Shown: positions 6,405-13,762, counted from the stretch's first letter. The stretch is DNA of 13,935 bases from JBJSXF01 sp046086225 (GCA_046086225.1 JBJSXF010000209.1:1-13935); one strand, 5' to 3'. Made by a program: numbers and translations. Notes: generated by a model from the sequence alone, not told the origin.

Positions 6405-9400
6405 GTGAGCGAACCGACCACTGCCCCGACCCGCCGCCGGTTCCGCTCACCCCGGCAGTACTTCGCCGAGCTCACCGCGGGCGAGCCGCTCTTCCCCCTC
6501 CTCGTCCTCTTCGGACTCAACGCCGTCGACGAGCTCGACCGCACGGTGTTCGGCGTGCTGACCCCCGATATCGCCGAGGCCTTCGGTCTCTCGCTCGGCC
6601 AGATGGGCGCGCTCGTCGCCCTCACCGGGATCGCGAGCCTGCTCGTCGAGGTGCCGCTCGGCTACTCGTCCGATCGACTCCCCCGCGCCCGCCTGGCCAT
6701 CGTCGGCGCCGCCATCTGGGCGCTGTTCGGTGGGCTCACCGGACTTGCCGGCGCGGTCTGGGTGCTCGTCGTCGCCCGCACCGGAGCCGGGGCCGGGCGA
6801 GCGGTGGTGAGCCCGACCCACAACTCGCTGCTCTCCGACTACTACCCGCCCGAGGTCCGACCGGACGTCTTCGGGTTCCACCGCATCGCGAACGGCGTCG
6901 GGGCGTTCCTCGGGCCGCTCCTCGGCGGACTGCTCGCGTACATCTTCGACTGGCGGGTGCCCTTCCTCGTCTTCGTGATCCCGACCCTCGTGATCGTCGC
7001 CATCGGCCGCAAGATGCGCGAGCCCGGGCGGGGCCGCTTCGAGCGGGCGGCGTCGGGCGCGGCCGCCGAGGTCATCGACACCGACGAGGCGCCGCCCTCG
7101 TTCAGCGAGTCGGTCCGCATCCTCATGCAGGTGCGCACGCTCCGCCGGATCTGGATCGCGCTGCCGTTCACCTTCGGCCCGATCCTCGGCTTCGGCTTCC
7201 TGCTCAGCTTCTATTACAGCGACGTCTTCGGGATGAACCAGCTGCAGCGAGGCATCATCGCCGCCGCGACCGAGCCGATGCAGATCGTCGCCATCATCAT
7301 CGGCATTCCCCTCGCCTCCCGGATGATGCTGAAGGACCCCGGGCTCGGCCTGCGCCTCCTCTCGCTCTTCGCAGTCGGCATCGCCGTCTCGCTCGTCGGC
7401 TTCGTGGTCGCCCCGAACATCTGGTTCGCGGTGCTCGCCAACGTCTTCGCCAGCGCCATCGGCGCGCTCCTCATGCCCGGCATCCTCGCCTCACTCTCGC
7501 TCGTGATGCCGCCGAAGGTGCGGTCGCTCGGGTTCGCGCTCGGCTCGGTGTTCGCCATTCCCGGCATGGTGTTCCTCGCCATCGCCGCCTCGATCGCCGA
7601 GGCGTTCAGCCTCCGGGTCGGCATGCTCGTGATGGTGCCGATCTTCCTCGTCGGCGCATGGATCCTCTCGTCGGCCTCGCTCTACGTGCGCAAGGACATC
7701 ACCCGGGTGTGGACCTCGACCGCCGCCCAGGCCGAGGTTCGCCTCAAGCGCGAGCAGGGCGAGGTCAAGCTGCTCCTCGTCCGGGGCCTCGATGTGCACT
7801 ACGACGGCGTGCAGGTGCTGTTCGGCGTCGACCTCGAGATCGACGAGGGCGAGATCGTGGCGCTGCTCGGCACGAACGGCGCCGGCAAGTCGACCCTGCT
7901 CAAGGCGGTGTCGGGACTCGTCGAGGCGACGAACGGCGCCATCGTGTTCGACGGCCGGGACATGACGTACGCGCCGCCCGACGAGGTCGCCGGACGCGGA
8001 GTCGTGCTGTTCCCCGGCGGGCAGGGCGTGTTCCCGACCCTCACCGTCGCCGAGCACCTGCGGCTCGCGTCCTGGCTCCACCGCCGAGACAAGGAGGCCG
8101 TCGCCGCCGACCGCGAGCACGTGCTCGGCCTCTTCCCCATCCTGCGCGACCGGCTCGACGAGCCGGCCGGCAATCTGTCCGGCGGCCAGCAGCAGATGCT
8201 CGCGCTCGGCATGGCCTTCATCGAGCGGCCCCGCCTGCTGATGATCGACGAGCTCTCGCTCGGCCTCGCGCCGGCCGTGGTCGAGCAACTGCTGCCGATC
8301 GTCCGTGACCTCGCCGCGAACGGCACGACGATCATCCTCGTGGAGCAGTCGGTGAACCTCGCGCTCACGATCGCCCGCACCGCGTACTTCATGGAGAAGG
8401 GTGAGATCCGGTTCAACGGCCCGACGGCCGAACTGCTCGAGCGACCCGACGTGCTGCGCTCGGTGTTCCTCGAGGGAGCTGCCGCCGGCCCGGGTCCCGG
8501 CACGCCGGAGGTCGGTCCCGACGGCGCGGTCACCGTCCCGACCGTTCCCGCGACCCCGGCAGCAGTTCCGGCGGTCGCGCCCGCCGCCGACGTGACCGAG
8601 CTCACCGAACATCCGGTGCGTCTCGGCCTGATCGAGGTCAGCAAGCGGTTCCGGGGTATCGCGGCCCTCAGCGACGTGTCGCTCGAGGCCCGCGCCGGCG
8701 AGATCCTCGGCTTCATCGGCCCGAACGGCGCGGGCAAGACGACCCTGTTCGACGTGATCTCCGGCTTCACCCCGGCCGACCGCGGCCGCATCGTCCTCGG
8801 AGAAGGCTCCGACGCCGTCGATGTCAGCCGACTCGCCGCCGCCGCCCGCTCCCGACTCGGGCTCGGCCGCTCGTTCCAGGACGGCCGGCTGTTCCCCGGC
8901 CTCACCGTCGCCGAGGTGATCGCCGTCGCGTTCGAACGCCACCTCGAGCTCCGCGACCCGGTGGCGGCGGCGCTCCACCTCCCCTGGGTCGAGGAGGCCG
9001 AGCACCAGGTGCGGTTCAACGTCGAGCGGCTGCTCGAGACCTTCGGGATCGCCGACTTCCGCGACAAGCTCGCTCGGGAGCTGTCGACCGGGAGCCGCCG
9101 CATCGTCGACCTGGCCTGCGTCGTCGCCCACGGCCCGCGGGTCCTGCTCCTCGACGAGCCCTCGTCGGGGATCGCCCAGCGGGAGGCCGAGGCCCTGGGC
9201 CCGCTCCTCCTGCGCATCCGGGAGGAGACCGGGGCCACGCTCCTCGTCGTGGAGCACGACGTGCCACTGCTCCTCGGGATCGCGGACCGGCTCGTCGCCC
9301 TCGATCTGGGCGAGGTGGTGGCGGTCGGCGAGCCCGCCGAGGTGGTGCGCGACCCCCGGGTCGTGCAGTCGTACCTCGGAACCGGCAAGACTGCAGTCGC

Positions 9401-9425
9401 ACGCAGCGGAGACCGGCTCGGCTGA
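6405..9425 (+). CDS. MFS transporter fused to LivF-like and LivG-like ABC ATPases
   Basis: A 1006-residue, three-domain protein. Residues about 28-430 form a complete 12-helix major facilitator carrier with motif A after helix 2 (GYSSDRLPRAR, 86-96) and a Spinster-like stretch ending SPTHNSLLSDYYPPEVR (136-152). Residues about 456-690 are a LivF-like ATPase: Walker A GTNGAGKST (489-497), signature LSGGQ (591-595), Walker B with D615-E616, and Q648 where most ABC ATPases have the switch His. A Pro/Ala/Val linker (about 691-735) follows. Residues about 739-992 are a LivG-like ATPase: Walker A GPNGAGKTT (772-780), signature LSTGS (893-897), D917-E918 and switch H951. A 12-helix carrier places its C-terminus in the cytoplasm, where the ATPases must be. 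It presumably energises the adjacent LivHM permease. The role of the carrier domain is unknown. No internal stop or frame change is seen across either junction. Confidence 0.93.
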   Translation: MSEPTTAPTRRRFRSPRQYFAELTAGEPLFPLLVLFGLNAVDELDRTVFGVLTPDIAEAFGLSLGQMGALVALTGIASLLVEVPLGYSSDRLPRARLAIVGAAIWALFGGLTGLAGAVWVLVVARTGAGAGRAVVSPTHNSLLSDYYPPEVRPDVFGFHRIANGVGAFLGPLLGGLLAYIFDWRVPFLVFVIPTLVIVAIGRKMREPGRGRFERAASGAAAEVIDTDEAPPSFSESVRILMQVRTLRRIWIALPFTFGPILGFGFLLSFYYSDVFGMNQLQRGIIAAATEPMQIVAIIIGIPLASRMMLKDPGLGLRLLSLFAVGIAVSLVGFVVAPNIWFAVLANVFASAIGALLMPGILASLSLVMPPKVRSLGFALGSVFAIPGMVFLAIAASIAEAFSLRVGMLVMVPIFLVGAWILSSASLYVRKDITRVWTSTAAQAEVRLKREQGEVKLLLVRGLDVHYDGVQVLFGVDLEIDEGEIVALLGTNGAGKSTLLKAVSGLVEATNGAIVFDGRDMTYAPPDEVAGRGVVLFPGGQGVFPTLTVAEHLRLASWLHRRDKEAVAADREHVLGLFPILRDRLDEPAGNLSGGQQQMLALGMAFIERPRLLMIDELSLGLAPAVVEQLLPIVRDLAANGTTIILVEQSVNLALTIARTAYFMEKGEIRFNGPTAELLERPDVLRSVFLEGAAAGPGPGTPEVGPDGAVTVPTVPATPAAVPAVAPAADVTELTEHPVRLGLIEVSKRFRGIAALSDVSLEARAGEILGFIGPNGAGKTTLFDVISGFTPADRGRIVLGEGSDAVDVSRLAAAARSRLGLGRSFQDGRLFPGLTVAEVIAVAFERHLELRDPVAAALHLPWVEEAEHQVRFNVERLLETFGIADFRDKLARELSTGSRRIVDLACVVAHGPRVLLLDEPSSGIAQREAEALGPLLLRIREETGATLLVVEHDVPLLLGIADRLVALDLGEVVAVGEPAEVVRDPRVVQSYLGTGKTAVARSGDRLG

Positions 9426-9449
9426 CGCCCGAACCGGCCCGCCCGAACC
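9426..9449 (+). repeat. Ten-base direct repeat in the gap before the binding-protein gene
   Basis: CGCCCGAACC occurs at 9426-9435 and again at 9440-9449, a 14-base period, filling most of the 36-base gap between the ATPase fusion and the substrate-binding-protein gene. It could be an operator or mRNA element, or chance in GC-rich DNA. A G-run (9451-9456) that can serve as ribosome site follows immediately. Confidence 0.4.
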
Positions 9450-9461
9450 TGGGGGGAATCC

Positions 9462-11186
9462 ATGTCGATGCAGCAGGCACCCGAGCGGCGGAAGTCGCCC
9501 TGGACCCGTTACGTACCAATCATCGCCGTCGTCGTCGTGGCCGGCATCGTCATCGCGGTCTTCGCGGGCGGCGGGGACGACGGAGGCTCGAGCGGCGCGT
9601 CGGGACCTAAGCCCAACGCCACGACGGGCGTCGTCACCTACGGCGCAGCGAAGCAGGCGGGCGACCTCGATCAGTACACGTGGCAGGAGCACTGCGATAC
9701 CGAAACCGGTCGCGTTGCCATCCCGCTCACCGGTGCGCCGCCGTGCGTGAACGTCCAGCAGCCGACCGCGGGCGCCCCGGTGCGCGGAGTCACCGCCGAC
9801 ACCATCCGGATCGGCCGCTACGTCGCCAAGCCCGACTTGCAGGCCGACTTCCTCGCCCGCCAGACCGGTACGTACGACTCGCCCGAGGCCGCGGCCCAGA
9901 CGTTCGAGAACTACGTCGACATCTACGGCTCGGTATTCGAGCTGTACGGCCGCACGGTCGAGGTGGTGCCGATTGAGGGCACGGGAGGCGGTGCCGACGC
10001 GGTCGCCGCCCGCCGCGACGCGGCAACGGCCGAGGCGAAGAACGTCTTCGCGGTGGTCGGCGGTCCGATCCAGGCCAAGGAGTTCAGCGAGGAGCTGGCC
10101 CGCCGGAAGATCGTGTGCATCGTGTGCACGTCGGCCCAGCCCGAGAAGTTCTACCTGGACAACCAGCCGTACGTGTGGCCGCTCGGACCGACACCCGACC
10201 AGACCGCCACGATGGTGACCGAGCTCATCGAAAAGCAGTTGGTGGGCAAGCCTGCCCAGTACGGCGGTCCCGACGTGAACGGGAAGCCCCGCACGTTCGC
10301 CATGCTGACGTACAACACGCCCGACGGGCAGTTCACCTCCTCGTGGGACGACCTCGAGCGCAAGGTGAAGGCAACGGGCGCCGACCTGAAGGCCCGCATC
10401 ACGAACTACCTCGACATCCCGAACCTGGAGCGCGACGGCCGCCTCGTCGCCGCCAAGTTGAAGGCCTCGGGGGCGACGACGATCATCTTCACCGGCGATC
10501 CGATCACCCCGGCCTTCTTCACGAAGGAGATGACGAAGGCGGGCTATTTCCCCGAGTGGGTGATGGGCGGCACCGTCTACGCCGACACCAACGTGTTCGC
10601 CCGGTCGTTCGACCAGGAGCAGTGGAAGCACGCGATGGGCATCAAGCTCACCCCGGTCGGGATCCCGAAGCCCAAGCAGCAGGCGTACACGCTGCACGAG
10701 TGGTGGTTCGGCACCCCGCCGCCCGCCGAGAACGCGTTCGCGGTGACGCAGGGCAACCTGAACCTCCTCTTCCTCGGCTTGCAGATGGCCGGCCCGAACC
10801 TGTCGCCCGACACCTTCGCGGCCGGAATGCGCTCCCTCGGACCGGGTTCGTCCACGGAGGAGCCGGTCATCACCCCGATCGTCACGTTCGGCGACTGGGG
10901 GTTGTGGCCGGGAACGACGGTCGACACCGGCGGACTCGACAATGCCGGCGTCATCTACTGGGACCCGGAGGCGACCGGCACCGACGAGACCGGCGCCGAG
11001 GGCAAGGGCATGTACCGGGCGCTCGAGAACGGCCTCCGGTACCTCACCGGGCAATGGCCGACGAAGCCGCTACCTCTCTTCGAGCCCGAGGGGACGGTCA
11101 CCCAGTACCCGCTCGACGACATCCCGCCCGAGTTCGTGCCGCCGGTCGTACCCGTGCCGCCCGACGCACCGGCCGCAAAGGGCTGA
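9462..11186 (+). CDS. Membrane-anchored type-1 periplasmic-binding protein of the Liv-type importer
   Basis: A 574-residue extracytoplasmic substrate-binding protein, the expected receptor for the LivHM permease. A charged N-terminus (ERRKSPWTR) is followed by one hydrophobic helix (about 17-35) and a Gly/Asp/Ser linker. There is no lipobox Cys, so it looks like a signal anchor rather than a lipoprotein. The ligand-binding region begins near GVTADTIRIGRYV (109-121), with typical type-1 features FENYVDIYG, RTVEVVPIEGTGGG, VFAVVGGPIQ and a KASGATTIIFTGDPITPAFF segment. At 574 residues it is longer than usual LivK proteins (about 370-420), through an N-terminal insert (about 50-108) and a Pro-rich C-terminal tail. 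Cys pairs C78/C95 and C219/C222 could form disulfides. A G-rich ribosome site (9451-9456) supports ATG 9462; ATG 9468 is an alternative. It is last in the transporter operon. Confidence 0.9.
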   Translation: MSMQQAPERRKSPWTRYVPIIAVVVVAGIVIAVFAGGGDDGGSSGASGPKPNATTGVVTYGAAKQAGDLDQYTWQEHCDTETGRVAIPLTGAPPCVNVQQPTAGAPVRGVTADTIRIGRYVAKPDLQADFLARQTGTYDSPEAAAQTFENYVDIYGSVFELYGRTVEVVPIEGTGGGADAVAARRDAATAEAKNVFAVVGGPIQAKEFSEELARRKIVCIVCTSAQPEKFYLDNQPYVWPLGPTPDQTATMVTELIEKQLVGKPAQYGGPDVNGKPRTFAMLTYNTPDGQFTSSWDDLERKVKATGADLKARITNYLDIPNLERDGRLVAAKLKASGATTIIFTGDPITPAFFTKEMTKAGYFPEWVMGGTVYADTNVFARSFDQEQWKHAMGIKLTPVGIPKPKQQAYTLHEWWFGTPPPAENAFAVTQGNLNLLFLGLQMAGPNLSPDTFAAGMRSLGPGSSTEEPVITPIVTFGDWGLWPGTTVDTGGLDNAGVIYWDPEATGTDETGAEGKGMYRALENGLRYLTGQWPTKPLPLFEPEGTVTQYPLDDIPPEFVPPVVPVPPDAPAAKG

Positions 11187-11215
11187 CCCCCGCTTCCCGT
11201 TACGCCTTGCGGGGG
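11187..11215. terminator. Hairpin between convergent binding-protein and acyltransferase genes
   Basis: CCCCCGC (11187-11193), directly after the binding-protein stop, pairs perfectly with GCGGGGG (11209-11215) around a 15-base loop. A second pairing, CCCGT (11196-11200) with ACGGG (11216-11220), is mutually exclusive with it. The hairpin spans the 13-base gap and the last codons of the acyltransferase, so it could stop transcripts from both sides. There is no T-tract, as is common in GC-rich actinobacteria. Confidence 0.4.
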
Positions 11216-11877
11216 ACGGGCACCCAGCCCTCCCCCGCGACGTAGCGGCGCACGACCCGCGCCGGCACGCCGGCCACGACGCTGAAGTCGGGAACCTCGA
11301 TCCCGGTCACGATCGCACCGGCGGCCACGACGACGTGCTCGCCGATACGCGAGCCGGGCAGCACGACGCTGCCGTGCCCGAGCCATGACCCCGATCCGAT
11401 CGACACCGGCTCGTTGCGCCACATCTGCGTGCCGATCGGCAGGTCGAGATCCTCGTACCCGTGGTTCTGGTCGGTGATGTAGACGTAGTGGCCGGTCCAG
11501 ATGTCGTCGCCGAGCACCACCCGCTCGTGGGCGACGATGCCGATGCCCTTGCCGAGCATGCAGCGGTCGCCGATCGTGATGATCGGATCGCCGACCAGGT
11601 GGGCGTGGATCGGCATGCCCGCGCTCACACTGGCGAGGGGGCCGATCGTGGTGCCCGCCCCGACCTCGATGCGCCCCTCACCGAAGATCACGGTCGGCGG
11701 GAAGGCGATCATGCTCCCGGCACCGAAGCGGGCGAACCGCCGGGCCCGGCGGTGGCGCGGCCCGACCGATCCGACTTTCGCCATCCCCGCCCACGCCGAC
11801 TGCACGACCTCACCGAGGAGGCGGCCCGCCTCCCGGGCGAACGGATTCGGGGTGGGCCGGCCGGGAGTTGCGGGCAT
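11200..11877 (-). CDS. Hexapeptide-repeat (left-handed beta-helix) acyltransferase
   Basis: A 225-residue member of the LbH acyltransferase superfamily (CatB/LacA/WbbJ-type O- or N-acetyltransferases), which transfer acetyl or other acyl groups from CoA donors to sugars or other small molecules as trimers. Imperfect hexapeptide turns run through IEVGAGTTIGP (70-80), PIITIGDRCMLGKGIGI (98-114), VVLGDDIWTGHYVYI (120-134) and PVSIGSGSWLGHGSVVLPGSRIGEHVVVAAGAIVTG, ending in the typical VVAGVPARVVRRY. H139 in the extended loop TDQNHGYED is the likely catalytic base. The first 50 residues are a basic helical extension. The gene stands alone on its strand, convergent with the binding-protein gene and divergent from the next gene with 17 bases between them. 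Acceptor unknown; a cell-envelope sugar is a reasonable guess only. Confidence 0.88.
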   Translation of the reverse strand: MPATPGRPTPNPFAREAGRLLGEVVQSAWAGMAKVGSVGPRHRRARRFARFGAGSMIAFPPTVIFGEGRIEVGAGTTIGPLASVSAGMPIHAHLVGDPIITIGDRCMLGKGIGIVAHERVVLGDDIWTGHYVYITDQNHGYEDLDLPIGTQMWRNEPVSIGSGSWLGHGSVVLPGSRIGEHVVVAAGAIVTGIEVPDFSVVAGVPARVVRRYVAGEGWVPVPRKA

Positions 11878-11883
11878 CGTGAG

Positions 11884-11889
11884 AGGATA
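11884..11889 (-). promoter_or_regulatory. -10 hexamer for a leaderless acyltransferase transcript
   Basis: On the minus strand this reads TATCCT (TANNNT pattern, with extra agreement to TATAAT), 6 bases upstream of the ATG whose A is at 11877. A partial -35 (TGGGCA, 11913 to 11908) lies 18 bases further up, inside the opposite gene. No ribosome site fits between hexamer and start, so a leaderless transcript is likely. The promoter overlaps the start region of the divergent gene. Confidence 0.5.
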
Positions 11890-11894
11890 GGAGC

Positions 11895-12929
11895 GTGCCT
11901 GCTGCGCTGCCCATCCGCATCGGCCTGCTCTACGACTACCCGCAGGCCGACGATCTGTTCGTCCGCACGCTCCGCTTCGGCATCGCCGAGTCCGCCGATC
12001 GCATCGACCGCGAGGTCGAGCTCGTCGAGCGCCCGGCCCGCGGTCTGCCGGGCGGGAGCGAGGCCGAGATCGTGCGGACCGTCACTGCGCTCATCGCCGA
12101 CGACGTGCTCGCGATCGTCGGGCCCTCGATCTCCGACAACGCGCTGATCGCGGCGCCGCTCTGCGACGCCGCCCGACTCCCGGCGATCAACTACTCGGGC
12201 GGCGAGCGCACGCGGTCGGAGTGGATGTTCCACTACCCGGTGGGCTCGCTCGAGGAAGAGCCGCTGCTGATCGCGGAGCGGCTCGCCGCACGCGGCTTGC
12301 GGCGCGTCGCCGTCACCTACGACCGCTCACCCGTCGGTCGGCGCTACGCCGAGTGCTTCGAAGCGGCCCGGGCTCGCCTCGGCCTCGAGGTCACCGCCAC
12401 GGCCGGACTCGCGCCCCTCACCGAGGACGCCGGCGCCGAGGTCGAGCGCCTGCGGGCCGGGGCGCCCGACGCGCTCGTGTCGCTCGGGCTCGGCGTGGCG
12501 TCACACGCCGTCGCCGTCGCCCGCCGCGCGCTCGATTGGGCCGTGCCCGTCGTCGCCAACTCGGCCCTGATGTTCGGCTACGCCCGCCCCGACTGGCGCG
12601 AGGACTTCGCGGGCTGGGAGTACGTGGATACCGTCGCCGACGACAACCGGATGCGGGCCCGACTCGCCAAGCACGACCGGCGGGCGGCGGGCGGCCCGAT
12701 CGGCTGCGCGGCCTACGACATCGGGCGTCTCCTCGGAGAGGCGATCGCCCGCTGCGATCACCTCACCCGGGCCGGGCTCGCCGACGCGTTGCGCTCGGTG
12801 AAGCGCCTCCCCGCCGCGAGCGGTCGGGAGGGCACGCGCATGGGCTTCGGGGTCCGCGATCACGCGGCACTGAAGGGCGAGTACCTCGTGCTGCGCACCT
12901 GGCGCGACGGTCGCACCGAGGAGGTCTGA
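11895..12929 (+). CDS. Type-1 periplasmic-binding-fold protein without export signal
   Basis: A 344-residue protein of the Peripla_BP_6/LivK fold. It begins straight at the first beta strand (PIRIGLLYDYPQADD, 6-20), so there is no signal peptide, lipobox or anchor helix. Conserved-looking ligand-pocket segments are VLAIVGPSISDN (71-82), PAINYSGGERTRSEWMFHYP (96-115) and VAVTYDRSPVGRRYAECFEA (138-157). Family members usually bind amino acids, amides or small acids outside the cell; this one should stay in the cytoplasm, where AmiC-like members act as ligand sensors. I recall similar signal-less proteins in other actinobacteria, but that is memory only. GTG 11895 is the only start near the fold; GAGAGG at 11881-11886 is a possible ribosome site, whereas AGGAG at 11889-11893 is too close. 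Five bases separate its stop from the SDR start, so the two are likely cotranscribed. Confidence 0.85.
   Translation: MPAALPIRIGLLYDYPQADDLFVRTLRFGIAESADRIDREVELVERPARGLPGGSEAEIVRTVTALIADDVLAIVGPSISDNALIAAPLCDAARLPAINYSGGERTRSEWMFHYPVGSLEEEPLLIAERLAARGLRRVAVTYDRSPVGRRYAECFEAARARLGLEVTATAGLAPLTEDAGAEVERLRAGAPDALVSLGLGVASHAVAVARRALDWAVPVVANSALMFGYARPDWREDFAGWEYVDTVADDNRMRARLAKHDRRAAGGPIGCAAYDIGRLLGEAIARCDHLTRAGLADALRSVKRLPAASGREGTRMGFGVRDHAALKGEYLVLRTWRDGRTEEV
12919..12924 (+). promoter_or_regulatory. Ribosome-binding site deciding the SDR GTG start
   Basis: A perfect AGGAGG lies in the last codons of the preceding gene, 10 bases before GTG 12935. It selects this GTG over the very long upstream extension of the same frame, which only overlaps the periplasmic-binding-fold gene out of frame. 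It is the clearest Shine-Dalgarno sequence in the window. Confidence 0.7.
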
Positions 12930-12934
12930 GCCGC

Positions 12935-13762
12935 GTGGAGATCGACAGCAAGGTCGCCATCGTCACCGGCGCGTCGCGTGGCGTGGGGGCCGCCACCGCC
13001 GAGCTGCTCGCCGCGAGAGGTGCCCGGGTGGCGTGCGCGGCCCGGTCCACCGAAGCCGCACCCCAGCCGATCCCGGGGACGCTCGACGCCACCGTCGGCC
13101 GCATCCGGGCCGCCGGAGGCGAGGCGATCGCCGTGCCCACCAACCTCGGCCGGGACGACGACGTGACGGCGATGGTCGATGCCGCGATCTCCACCTACGG
13201 CGGGGTTGACATCCTCGTGAACAACGCGGCCATCACCTTCCCCGGCGATCTGGCGATGGAGCCGAAGCGCTTCGACCTCGTCATGCAGGTCGATCTGCGG
13301 GCTCCCCTGCTCGCGCTGCGGGCGTGCATCCCCTCGATGACGGCGCGGGGCGGCGGGGCGGTCGTCAACGTGTCGTCGGTCGCCGGGCTCAACTACATCC
13401 CCGGCCTCATGGCCTACGGGATGGCCAAGGCCGCGCTCGAGCACCTCACCGTCTCGGCCGCCCACCAGCTGGCACCGGTCGGCATCGCGGTGAACGGCTT
13501 CCGCATCGACGTGCCCGTCGCGTCGGAGGGCTTCGTGTTCAACCTGCCCGATGTCGACCACTCCGACTGGGAGCCGTCGGAGGTCGCGGCCGAGGGCATC
13601 GTGTGGATGATCGAGCAGCCCGCCGCGTGGTCGGGCCACAACGAGGGGATGGCGGCGTTACTCGCCGAGCACGGGATCATGGCCAGCCGGGCCGTGCGCC
13701 CGCACACGCAGTCGCCCGATCTCGTCACCCGCACGCACCTGCGCCCCCTCGGGAGCGGGTGA
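12935..13762 (+). CDS. SDR-family NAD(P)-dependent oxidoreductase
   Basis: A 275-residue short-chain dehydrogenase/reductase that oxidises or reduces alcohol/keto groups with NAD(P). The Rossmann motif TGASRGVG is at 11-18, the NNAA motif at 96-99, and the catalytic SS...YxxxK pattern has S147/S148, Y161 and K165 (AYGMAK). Where the classical catalytic Asn is expected (VNL), the sequence has VDL with D120. An insertion after strand 2 (about 40-53, Pro-rich) and a long C-terminal tail (about 235-275) are non-standard. The GTG at 12935 has a perfect ribosome site and puts the first strand (VAIVTGAS) eight residues from the start, as usual for the family. It lies five bases after the signal-less binding-fold gene. 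The substrate is unknown; the neighbouring thiolase hints at acyl or hydroxyacyl metabolism. Confidence 0.92.
   Translation: MEIDSKVAIVTGASRGVGAATAELLAARGARVACAARSTEAAPQPIPGTLDATVGRIRAAGGEAIAVPTNLGRDDDVTAMVDAAISTYGGVDILVNNAAITFPGDLAMEPKRFDLVMQVDLRAPLLALRACIPSMTARGGGAVVNVSSVAGLNYIPGLMAYGMAKAALEHLTVSAAHQLAPVGIAVNGFRIDVPVASEGFVFNLPDVDHSDWEPSEVAAEGIVWMIEQPAAWSGHNEGMAALLAEHGIMASRAVRPHTQSPDLVTRTHLRPLGSG

Noticed and set aside
7690..7785. The MFS-ATPase junction as a sequencing or assembly artefact
   Set aside because: The frame is continuous with normal codon use through the junction. The linker is a plausible charged cytoplasmic segment, and there is no leftover stop, start with ribosome site, or partial domain. 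Single-read error cannot be fully excluded from the sequence alone.
7491..11054. A 1187-codon open frame on the minus strand
   Set aside because: It lies antisense to the MFS-ATPase and receptor genes. Its translation is low-complexity (rich in Arg, Gly, Asp, Glu, His), with no recognisable domain, as expected for a shadow frame in GC-rich DNA.
12221..12934. Long N-terminal extension of the SDR frame
   Set aside because: The extension overlaps the binding-fold gene out of frame and is Arg/Pro/Ala low complexity. The perfect ribosome site before GTG 12935 and the Rossmann motif position set the real start.
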